From CAYPTY01 sp964413935 (GTDB lineage Bacteria > Bacteroidota > Rhodothermia > Balneolales > Balneolaceae), in the NCBI GenBank assembly GCA_964413935.1, contig CAYPTY010000003.1, forward strand, positions 62,001-126,000: DNA of 64,000 nt. Direction: 5' to 3'. Below the pieces are notes generated by a model. That model saw only the letters and a list, made by a program, of their open reading frames with translations, had not been told where the DNA came from and ran no database searches. Below are positions 8,344 to 15,946 of the stretch, piece after piece (positions within the stretch are counted from its first letter, which is position 1; each line of letters starts with the position of its first letter). Made by a program: the position numbers and the translations under genes.

Positions 8344-10077
8344 ATGGCTGAAGCTTTTATAGACGGAAAACGATACGAATTTGAAGGCAAGCCAAAGCTG
8401 CTTCAATTCATTCTGGATCAGGGAAAGGAAGTTCCCTTTTTCTGTTACCACCCCAGCATGAGTGCACCGGCAAACTGCCGGCAGTGTTATGTGAAGGTTG
8501 GATTACCGGTTAAAGACCGGGATAGCGGTGAATATGAACTGGATGAAAACGGCGAACGTGTGATTCGCTGGTTTCCGAAAATGCAGACTTCCTGCAGTTT
8601 TGAAATGTCGGATGGCATGGTTGTACAGACTCAGGAAAGTTCTGAAGAAGTAGCCCGTGCTCAGAAAGATACGCTTGAGTTTATCCTTATCAATCATCCA
8701 TTGGATTGCCCAATCTGTGATCAGGCCGGTGAATGTCCGCTGCAGATTCAGACCTATAAGTATGGTCCTGAAGGCAGCCGCTTCGAAGTAAAGAAAGTTC
8801 ACAAGCCCAAAAGAATTGAACTCGGGCCACGGGTAACCCTGGATGCTGAACGGTGTATCAATTGTACGCGATGTGTTCGATTTACTGAGGAGATCAGTGA
8901 AACCCATCAGCTTACCATTACCTCTCGGGGCGATAAAAATTATCCGATAACCGCTCCCGGCATGGAATTTGATGATCCGTATTCCATCAACACCGTAGAT
9001 ATTTGCCCGGTTGGCGCGCTCACATCTACAGATTTCCGTTTCAAGGCTCGTGTGTGGGAAATGAACCAGACACCAAGTATTGATATCACCAATGGGAAGG
9101 GAACCAATATTGACATCTGGACAAGAGACAACCTGGTGATGCGTATCACTCCGCGCTTCAATAAGGAAGTGAATGATCACTGGATGCCGGATGCCGGTCG
9201 GGAAGCGTACAAGCTGTTTAATGAAAATCGTGTTGACCGCCCAAGCATTAAACTGGATGCTGATAATCAGGCTAAGACCAGCTGGAGCAATATACTTCAG
9301 ACCCTGGCTGAACATCTTGAAAGCCGTAAACCTGAAGATGTGCTGGTGATTGGATCGCCGCATTCCTCGGTAGAAGAAAATTATGCACTGCAACGATTCT
9401 TTAGTTTGTGGGGCATCAATGACATCCACTATGTAGAACATATAGAAGAAGGTTCCGGTGATGGTTTCCTGATAACCGATGATCAGGCACCAAATACCGA
9501 AGGCTGTGAGTTACTTGGACTCAGAAAAGTAAGTGCCGATGAACTCAAAGAAGCCGCCAAGAAGGCTAAAACTGTAGTTTTGCTTAATGATCATCTGATG
9601 GATCGTGGTGTGATCGCACCGAAAGACCTGACACGTAAATTCAAGGTTGTTTTTGCGACCAATTACAGTGATACCACAGCAAAAGCTGATCTGCTTATTC
9701 CGGTAACCTGCATTGCAGAACATGCAGCCAGTTACGTCAATATTGACGGGCGTATTCAGCGAAGCATTCCAGCCAAAGAAACTCTGTACAGTAACCGAAG
9801 CTTGAATCTTGAAATGTCCCAAGGTAGACTGGACCGATACGGAACCAACTTCGATAACTGGGTATCAGAAGAAAATAAAGTGGATTGTAAACCACTTTGG
9901 GAAACCCTGACCGAGCTGGCAGAGATTATGTCGCTCGATATCTCGTTTGAAAGCTCACGAGCCATAATGGCTGAAATTGCTCAAAACAATCCCGCCTTTT
10001 CCGGTGTGAGCTACATCAAAATGGATGAAGAAAATGGAATTGTCCTGAACAAAGCCGGTGAGGAGGCAACTGCATGA
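8344..10077 (+). CDS. nuoG: NADH-quinone oxidoreductase subunit G (short form)
   Basis: A 577-residue iron-sulfur subunit. The N-terminal domain holds a [2Fe-2S] site (C34, C45, C48, C84), the His/Cys [4Fe-4S] site (H118, C122, C125, C131) and a further [4Fe-4S] site (C171, C174, C177, C221, the last in DICPVGALTSTDFR). A charged loop at about 55-78 interrupts the first cluster region. The remainder resembles the molybdopterin oxidoreductase fold but is much shorter than in E. coli NuoG (about 900 residues), so the non-catalytic C-terminal part is reduced. It overlaps nuoH by four bases (ATGA), indicating translational coupling. Confidence 0.94.
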   Translation: MAEAFIDGKRYEFEGKPKLLQFILDQGKEVPFFCYHPSMSAPANCRQCYVKVGLPVKDRDSGEYELDENGERVIRWFPKMQTSCSFEMSDGMVVQTQESSEEVARAQKDTLEFILINHPLDCPICDQAGECPLQIQTYKYGPEGSRFEVKKVHKPKRIELGPRVTLDAERCINCTRCVRFTEEISETHQLTITSRGDKNYPITAPGMEFDDPYSINTVDICPVGALTSTDFRFKARVWEMNQTPSIDITNGKGTNIDIWTRDNLVMRITPRFNKEVNDHWMPDAGREAYKLFNENRVDRPSIKLDADNQAKTSWSNILQTLAEHLESRKPEDVLVIGSPHSSVEENYALQRFFSLWGINDIHYVEHIEEGSGDGFLITDDQAPNTEGCELLGLRKVSADELKEAAKKAKTVVLLNDHLMDRGVIAPKDLTRKFKVVFATNYSDTTAKADLLIPVTCIAEHAASYVNIDGRIQRSIPAKETLYSNRSLNLEMSQGRLDRYGTNFDNWVSEENKVDCKPLWETLTELAEIMSLDISFESSRAIMAEIAQNNPAFSGVSYIKMDEENGIVLNKAGEEATA

Positions 10078-11111
10078 TTAACGAGGGCATTGTAGATCTC
10101 TATTTCTTTACTATCCCTATTCCGGTTTGGACTGTTGTTATGGGTATTGGATTATTCAGTTTCCTGAACTCTGCTGCCCTCACTGTTTATGCGGAGCGCA
10201 GGGTTGCTGCTTTTATTCAAAACCGTGTTGGGCCAAACCGTGTTGGGCCTTTCGGGCTTTTTCAGCCCCTTGCCGATGTGGTTAAACTCATTCTGAAGGA
10301 AGACATCACCCCTTCCCACGGGTATAAATTACTTCACTCCATTGCGCCCATGATCCCGGTGATCACCGCCCTTATGACGGTCGCTGTGATCCCCTTCGGA
10401 GACGGACTGTATGTAACCGACATCAATGCCGGTGTTCTTTACATTCTGGCCATTGCCTCCCTTGGGGTTTACGGAGTAACTCTTGCGGGCTGGTCATCCA
10501 ACTCCAAATACTCCCTACTTGGCGGGCTTCGGGCGGCCGCACAAATGATTTCATATGAACTGCCAATGGGGATGGCGGTTGCTTCCGTGGTACTAATGAC
10601 CGGATCACTCAGCCTAATTGAAATTGCAGATCAGCAGTCGATGTGGTGGAATGTGTTCATCAACCCGCTGGGAGCCATCATTTTTATTATCGCAGCCTTT
10701 GCCGAGGCCAACCGTACCCCTTTCGATCTTGTTGAAGCTGAACAGGAACTTGTTGGTGGTTTTCACACCGAATACAGCTCCATGAAATTTGGCATGTTTT
10801 TCCTTGCTGAATACATGCACGTAGTTATCGGTTCCATCCTGATGGTCACCTTCTTTTTCGGCTCCTACCACCTGCCATTCGCAGATGCTTATCTGCCGGA
10901 AATGCATCCTACTTTCAAAGCCCTGCTGGATCTGGCGGTGTTCAGTACCAAAACCATATTCTTTGTGTTTGTATTTATCTGGGTTCGGTGGACCATTCCC
11001 CGTTTCAAATACAATCAGGTGATGGAACTGGGCTGGGCCAAGTTACTCCCACTCAGCATTCTGAACTTTATGGCCATTGCCATCGGAATGTATCTTTATC
11101 ACAATCTCTGA
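10074..11111 (+). CDS. nuoH: NADH-quinone oxidoreductase subunit H
   Basis: A 345-residue integral membrane subunit with about eight helices that links the peripheral arm to the proton-pumping arm and forms the quinone entrance. Family motifs are AERRVAAFIQNRVGPNRVGP at about 40-59, AEANRTPFDLVEAEQELVGG, and the later WVRWTIPRFKYNQVMELGWA. Length is normal. It is the last gene of the operon: a strong terminator begins 15 bases after its stop, so nuoI-N must be encoded elsewhere. Confidence 0.97.
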   Translation: MINEGIVDLYFFTIPIPVWTVVMGIGLFSFLNSAALTVYAERRVAAFIQNRVGPNRVGPFGLFQPLADVVKLILKEDITPSHGYKLLHSIAPMIPVITALMTVAVIPFGDGLYVTDINAGVLYILAIASLGVYGVTLAGWSSNSKYSLLGGLRAAAQMISYELPMGMAVASVVLMTGSLSLIEIADQQSMWWNVFINPLGAIIFIIAAFAEANRTPFDLVEAEQELVGGFHTEYSSMKFGMFFLAEYMHVVIGSILMVTFFFGSYHLPFADAYLPEMHPTFKALLDLAVFSTKTIFFVFVFIWVRWTIPRFKYNQVMELGWAKLLPLSILNFMAIAIGMYLYHNL

Positions 11112-11125
11112 TATAAAGAAATTCA

Positions 11126-11152
11126 GCCCGGATCATACATCCGGGCTTTTTT
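11126..11152 (+). terminator. Rho-independent terminator after nuoH
   Basis: A perfect 8-bp stem GCCCGGAT / ATCCGGGC with a 5-base loop is followed directly by six T residues. It ends the nuoA-H transcript. Confidence 0.92.
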
Positions 11153-11242
11153 ATCGCATCAACAGACTAACCCAAACATGCGATATGCTCTTCCCTTTTT
11201 AGTAAGTATACTTCCCTCAACCCAAAGCAAACGGAGTTGACT

Positions 11243-11740
11243 ATGAAATCCAGATCCCTATTTACACTGTTATCCCTATCCCTTCTGCTCATGCTTTCGT
11301 GTCGTGGTCCGGAAGGTCCTTCGGGTAGAGACGCCATTGTAGAAATTTATACGGACACCATTGAAATCCTGGGCAGTGACTTTTCACCAGAAGACCAGTT
11401 TGTTTCTGTAGCTCCTTACAGCTGGAATTTACTGGATGAGGCTACGGTGGACGAAGGGGTGGTTTTAGGTTATTTACGCTTCCAGAATACAACCGCCTGG
11501 CATCCGCTTCCCCTAACGGTACCTTTTGAAAACGATGTGGTTGTACTGCGATACAACTTTGATATCCAATCCTTCAATCTGATACTGGAAGGAGAAGCCC
11601 CGGATAACAATGTTGCCAATGCTGACTTATTTGATGGAGATTTGCTACGTATTGTGGCTATTCCACCTGATCGAGTGCTCAAAGCAAAGGTTAACTATGC
11701 AGATTATGAAGAAGTGGCCAGGATATATGGACTGGATTAA
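11243..11740 (+). CDS. Small lipoprotein with collagen-like N-terminus, unknown function
   Basis: A 165-residue predicted lipoprotein. The signal peptide ends in LLLMLSC, with the lipidated Cys at residue 20, followed immediately by RGPEGPSGRDA, a short collagen-like Gly-x-y stretch seen at the start of many Bacteroidota lipoproteins. The rest is acidic and probably beta-rich, with no domain I recognise. The ATG at 11243 is preferred over the in-frame TTG at 11237 because ACGGAG lies six bases upstream. It stands alone between two terminators (after nuoH and after itself), so it is a single-gene transcript. Confidence 0.75.
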   Translation: MKSRSLFTLLSLSLLLMLSCRGPEGPSGRDAIVEIYTDTIEILGSDFSPEDQFVSVAPYSWNLLDEATVDEGVVLGYLRFQNTTAWHPLPLTVPFENDVVVLRYNFDIQSFNLILEGEAPDNNVANADLFDGDLLRIVAIPPDRVLKAKVNYADYEEVARIYGLD

Positions 11741-11752
11741 GTAATTAATATC

Positions 11753-11781
11753 AAAAGGCTGTCTATGAGGACAGCCTTTTT
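11753..11781 (+). terminator. Rho-independent terminator after the lipoprotein gene
   Basis: A perfect 11-bp stem AAAAGGCTGTC / GACAGCCTTTT with a 6-base loop TATGAG. The T-run is part of the stem and continues one base beyond it. The A-rich left arm could let it work on both strands, but no minus-strand gene ends here. Confidence 0.88.
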
Positions 11782-11837
11782 AGTTTTAGCCTGATTTTGT
11801 ACCATCCTCTTTACAGAATTTTCATGTGATTGCAGAA

Positions 11838-12998
11838 ATGGCCACTTCTGAAAAAGATCCCAGACACATCATAACCCCTTTTGCCTTTCAGGTGCATCCG
11901 GACTTACTGGGTTTGCCCCTTGCCACCCCCAGAAGGCGCCTGATGGCAATGATCATTGACCTCACCCTTGTTTCCCTGATATCCGCCATCAGCTTAAAGA
12001 GTTCCCAGGGCGTAGCTGCATTAGCTTTTCTGCTGAGCTTGGTGATATTCTGGCTCATTGTCCGCATCAAAACAACAGGAATATTCAAGAAAGGTTTTAA
12101 ATATACAGGTGCCGTAATCGCAACATTCTGGGCATTCATTTTCTTTGTTTTTGTACTTGAACTTAGTAGGCCTGGAAAAACCGACATCAGTGACTGGGTC
12201 ACCTTTTCGAATAATGATGAAGAAATACCTTCAGAAGTTATGTCCAATATGGACTGGGAAGCTTTTGCTGAGGATATACTGGAACAAACGAATAGAGATG
12301 AGGTGACCTCTGATAAGGTACTTGAGAGCCTTGAACGCGAACTGGATAAAGCTATGCAGATCAGTTATGGTTCGTCTGCCGAATTAGAAGAATTTGAATT
12401 TCCTACCGCACAAAAGGATAATCTCGATGCCCTTAGACGGGCCATTGTACAACAGGATACCGCCGCATATGACAGCTTGAGAGCCAAAATAGTGAATGTA
12501 ATCGCCCGGCCGGAACTGAATGAAGTTAAAGCCCAGCTAAACGCATCAGAAAGCCGCATTGACAGTCTCTCAGCAAAAAATGAAGACCTGCAGGAAATCG
12601 TGGATAATCCGGGTTTTTTACGAACTCTGAAGAGTCTGGCCAATGACTTTGGCCTTACTTTCGGTACTTTTGGACTATACTTTATTTTGTCTGTTTTACT
12701 CCTGGAAGGCCGAACGCCGGGCAAAAAGCTTACCGGCATTCAAGTGGTGAGGCTGAACGGAAAACCAATGAACTTTTTATATGCATTTGAACGATTCGGT
12801 GGGTACGCTGCAGGACTGGCGACCGGTACTTTTGGCTTTTTCCAGATGATCTGGGACCCAAATCGTCAGGCAATCCACGATAAAATTGCCGGAACGGTGG
12901 TCGTTGATACCCGTCCGTCTAAAATTATGAAATTCAACCATCTCACCCAGGAAATCAGGGACCGGGAAAACTTACTCTCAACTTATATTCAAGAATGA
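11838..12998 (+). CDS. RDD family membrane protein with a large central insertion
   Basis: A 386-residue protein with a split RDD domain. The N-terminal half has PRRRLMAMIIDL followed by helices at about 32-52, 56-78 and 88-110. The C-terminal half has helices at about 275-295 and TPGKKLTGIQVVRLNG, then IWDPNRQAIHDKIAGTVVV, the conserved last RDD segment. Between them lies a soluble, acidic, Glu-rich and coiled-coil-prone stretch of about 150 residues (about 112-265) that is not part of the usual RDD fold. RDD proteins are inner-membrane proteins, some linked to Na+(Li+)/H+ antiport. A GTG at 11826 would add four residues; neither start has a good ribosome site. It overlaps the next gene by ATGA. 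Confidence 0.8.
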   Translation: MATSEKDPRHIITPFAFQVHPDLLGLPLATPRRRLMAMIIDLTLVSLISAISLKSSQGVAALAFLLSLVIFWLIVRIKTTGIFKKGFKYTGAVIATFWAFIFFVFVLELSRPGKTDISDWVTFSNNDEEIPSEVMSNMDWEAFAEDILEQTNRDEVTSDKVLESLERELDKAMQISYGSSAELEEFEFPTAQKDNLDALRRAIVQQDTAAYDSLRAKIVNVIARPELNEVKAQLNASESRIDSLSAKNEDLQEIVDNPGFLRTLKSLANDFGLTFGTFGLYFILSVLLLEGRTPGKKLTGIQVVRLNGKPMNFLYAFERFGGYAAGLATGTFGFFQMIWDPNRQAIHDKIAGTVVVDTRPSKIMKFNHLTQEIRDRENLLSTYIQE

Positions 12999-13936
12999 AA
13001 TCCAAAAACACAAAAATCCTCCTACTCACTTTTGTCTTCGCCCTTTTTGCTCATCCATTATACCTCACAGCCTGGAATGAAACCGGGCATCAGGTTACGG
13101 CTGCTATTGCCTGGGAGAATATGACCGAAACCACGCGCCAAAAGGTCACTGAAATTATGCTGCAGGCTCCGGAAGATTCTGATCTGCTCACCTTTTTTGA
13201 TGAAAATGATGAACTGGGTGCAAAAAAATACTTTATGAGTGCCGCCTACTGGCCGGATGTGGTTCGCGACCGGGATAAAAGAGATCGCTGGCAGAAATAC
13301 CATATGGGAACCTGGCATTATATCGGAACCTACTGGAAGCAAACTGATAACGGCCCGGTTGAAACCACCGGCTTGCTGGAGGATGAGAATGTAGTGGAGC
13401 GCCTGGAATATTTCCGCACCACCCTACCGGATCCGGATGTTCCGGCTTCAGAGAAAGCGGTACAAATTGCCTGGGTACTGCATCTGGTTGGTGACATCCA
13501 TATGCCCTTACACAATACCTCAAGAGTAACCGAAGAAACACCGGATGGTGATCGCGGGGGGAACAGCTTTGATCTCGGAGAAGGCTGGCCCTGGAATTTA
13601 CATGCTTTCTGGGATAGCATCATCGATATTGCAGAACCCAAAGCTGACAGTGTAGATTCTTTTGATTATTACATCAGCAAAGCAAATGATATCAGTAAGC
13701 TGCATCCCCGTTCAGACTTTGAAGAAAGAGCCCAGGTCAAGATACAAGATGCGGAAGCCTGGAATCGTGAAGGAAGGGATATTACCATGCAAAGCGTATA
13801 TCTGCCCTATCTGAAACAGGGTGAAAAACCACCGGCAAGATATACCGATAATGCATATAACATAGCCCGACAGCGACTGGCACTATCGGGCTATAGAATG
13901 GCGGAATACCTCAATCAGATTTTCGATCCTAGCTGA
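12995..13936 (+). CDS. Secreted S1/P1-type nuclease
   Basis: A 313-residue exported zinc nuclease of the S1/P1 (phospholipase C-like) family, which cleaves single-stranded nucleic acids and 3'-phosphates. A signal peptide (about 1-26) ends before W27. The mature Trp provides an N-terminal metal ligand, as in P1 nuclease, followed by H32 (WNETGH). Further ligand motifs are AYWPDVVRD, WHYI, HLVGDIHMPLH and NLHAFWDS, so the trinuclear zinc set appears complete. Its start overlaps the RDD gene stop (ATGA), so the two are translated together. It probably scavenges nucleic acid phosphate and nucleosides in the periplasm or outside the cell. Confidence 0.9.
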   Translation: MKSKNTKILLLTFVFALFAHPLYLTAWNETGHQVTAAIAWENMTETTRQKVTEIMLQAPEDSDLLTFFDENDELGAKKYFMSAAYWPDVVRDRDKRDRWQKYHMGTWHYIGTYWKQTDNGPVETTGLLEDENVVERLEYFRTTLPDPDVPASEKAVQIAWVLHLVGDIHMPLHNTSRVTEETPDGDRGGNSFDLGEGWPWNLHAFWDSIIDIAEPKADSVDSFDYYISKANDISKLHPRSDFEERAQVKIQDAEAWNREGRDITMQSVYLPYLKQGEKPPARYTDNAYNIARQRLALSGYRMAEYLNQIFDPS

Positions 13937-14899
13937 TTACTTAATCAGGGTTAACTGACGGGATAGCATAAAATCAGCTCCTTCCAGGGTGTAGATATAA
14001 ACACCGCTTGAGAGGTTTGTAGCATTAAAAGTAAATGTGTGGGTTCCCGCAGATCGTACTCCATCAAACACGGTAGCTACTTTTCTTCCTACAATATCAT
14101 ACACATTCAACTGAACTCTGGAGGATTGAGGCAGCTGAAAGCTGATGTTGGTGGTAGGGTTAAAGGGATTCGGATAGTTCTGATCCAGAGTAGCTGCAAC
14201 CGGAATGCTGTTCTCTTCCTCACTTGAGGTTGGGTTAACGGAGTAATAAACCGTAAGCAAGGGTTTACTGGTCAGATTCTCGCGACTGGCGAATCGTTTG
14301 GATGATCTGGAGTTCTCTTCCGAAGAAACGATGATGATGCCAAAATTCTGATCCGGATTCTCATACCAGGACTGGGCCAGTGCAGCAAAAGCAGAGGAGC
14401 TGTAGAAGGTATAGGAACCTGTGCCACCAATCACCTGACTGCTCAACGAGGTATTGTTAAAATCACCGCCTGGTGTATTCCATTCTTGACCATCAAAGAA
14501 AGTATGAACCCAGGTAGCATCTCCTGATTGGGCAGCAACACCGGTACCGCCACCACCACCCGCATCGGAGGCTCCCTCACCCCAGTCGCGGGTAACTTCG
14601 AATAGATTATGGTTAAATGCCCCAGCTCCGGAATTGTCCATGAACAGCTGCAGATTTACAGAGTCAATAACTGCGGATTCGGGCAGCCCGGACAGGTCAA
14701 ATTTGAGTAATGCCCGGCGAATGCCTTTGTTATTGGTTCTTCCTACAAAGAAATGATCGCCTGCACCATTACTCCGGATGGTATCATCAAAGGGTTCAAT
14801 GAGGGTGTTATCAGCAATAGGGTTTAGCTCTAATATCTCCTGTGCAGTAATTGATGCCGTTAAGAAAAGGGTAAGAAAGCAAAGTAGCAGATATTTCAT
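13937..14899 (-). CDS. Secreted DNRLRE-like protein with type IX sorting domain
   Basis: A 320-residue exported protein. After the signal peptide MKYLLLCFLTLFLTASITAQ comes a DNRLRE-like beta-sandwich at about 25-190 (DHFFVGRTNNKGIRRALLKF, VTRDWGEGASDAG), the kind of adhesive or carbohydrate-linked module seen in surface proteins. The last 80 or so residues form a type IX secretion sorting domain: LDQNYPNPFNPTTNISFQL, VYDIVGRKVA, SSGVYIYTL and a final LTLIK. The frame is open 30 codons upstream, but ATG 14899 is chosen because it opens the signal peptide. It follows metF on the same strand and ends head-to-head with the nuclease gene. The exact ligand is unknown. Confidence 0.85.
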   Translation of the reverse strand: MKYLLLCFLTLFLTASITAQEILELNPIADNTLIEPFDDTIRSNGAGDHFFVGRTNNKGIRRALLKFDLSGLPESAVIDSVNLQLFMDNSGAGAFNHNLFEVTRDWGEGASDAGGGGGTGVAAQSGDATWVHTFFDGQEWNTPGGDFNNTSLSSQVIGGTGSYTFYSSSAFAALAQSWYENPDQNFGIIIVSSEENSRSSKRFASRENLTSKPLLTVYYSVNPTSSEEENSIPVAATLDQNYPNPFNPTTNISFQLPQSSRVQLNVYDIVGRKVATVFDGVRSAGTHTFTFNATNLSSGVYIYTLEGADFMLSRQLTLIK

Positions 14900-14989
14900 G
14901 TTAAATGGGTTTATTCCTGATGATTTAAGCCTGATAAATAGATGAGTATACAACAGGCATTCTGCTACAAAGAATTCCCTTTCTTGCAA

Positions 14990-15946
14990 TCAAAACAACT
15001 CTTTAGCGATATGGAATACCGATTCTGACTTTCCCATGGAATAATAATGCAGGCATGGAGCTCCGGCTTCGATCAGTTCTCTGGATTGCTGAACCGCCCA
15101 CTCAATACCCACTTGCCGCACTTCATCATTATCTTTACAGTTCTGTACCGCATTGCATAAATCGTCCGGGATGTTGATGTAGAACATCTGAGGCAGCAAA
15201 GTGAGATGCTTCTTTGTGGTGATGGGTTTCAGTCCCGGAATAATGGGAACATCAATGCCCATTGCCCTGCAGGCATCCACAAAGGCAAAATAATCCTTAT
15301 TGTCGAAGAACATCTGGGTTACGATGTAATCCGCTCCCTTCTCCACTTTCAGTTTCAGGTAATGCATATCCGTTTTCATATTAGGGGCGGCAAAATGCTT
15401 TTCCGGGTAGCCGGCCACTCCGATGCAGAAATCAGATGGATTGGCATTGAGCAGCTCATCATCCAGATACTTGCCCTGATTCATATCTACTACCTGCTCC
15501 AGCAGCTCAGAAGCATATTGATGACCGTCATCCTCAGGAATAAAGACCCGATCTGATTTCATCATATCGCCCTGAAGCAGCAAAACATTGTCGATACCCA
15601 GAAAGTGAAGGTCGATGAGGGCATTTTCGGTTTCCTCCCGGCTGAATCCCCCGCAGATGATGTGCGGTACTGCATCAATGCCATATCGGTTCTGAATAGC
15701 GGCACACATACCTACCGTACCGGGGCGTTTACGTACCACTTTTCGCTCCAGAAGGCCGTTCTCCCGTTTCTTGAATACATGTTCCTCCCTGTGATAGGTC
15801 ACGTCTATAAAAGGAGGTTTGAATTCCATCAGGGGATCGATATGGTCGAAGAGCAACTGTATGTTCTGCCCTTTCAAAGGAGGGATTACCTCAAAAGAGA
15901 ATAGCGTTTGCCCATCGGAGGCTGCAATATGATCGGTTACTTTCAT
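14990..15946 (-). CDS. metF: Methylenetetrahydrofolate reductase
   Basis: A 318-residue FAD-dependent reductase that converts 5,10-methylene-THF to 5-methyl-THF, the methyl donor of MetH. Visible features are FSFEVIPPLKG near the N-terminus (catalytic Glu), FIDVTYHR, VLLLQGD, VGVAGYPEKH in the form IGVAGYPEKH, DYIVTQMFFDN and PIIPGLKPIT. The start at 15946 gives a four-base ATGA overlap with the upstream metH gene, which fixes it better than the longer frame. It is the third gene of the riboswitch-controlled methionine operon. Confidence 0.96.
   Translation of the reverse strand: MKVTDHIAASDGQTLFSFEVIPPLKGQNIQLLFDHIDPLMEFKPPFIDVTYHREEHVFKKRENGLLERKVVRKRPGTVGMCAAIQNRYGIDAVPHIICGGFSREETENALIDLHFLGIDNVLLLQGDMMKSDRVFIPEDDGHQYASELLEQVVDMNQGKYLDDELLNANPSDFCIGVAGYPEKHFAAPNMKTDMHYLKLKVEKGADYIVTQMFFDNKDYFAFVDACRAMGIDVPIIPGLKPITTKKHLTLLPQMFYINIPDDLCNAVQNCKDNDEVRQVGIEWAVQQSRELIEAGAPCLHYYSMGKSESVFHIAKELF

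Noticed and set aside
13933..13948. Palindrome CTGATTACTTAATCAG at the convergent nuclease/sorting-domain gene ends
   Set aside because: Seven pairs without a T-tract; too weak to be a terminator.
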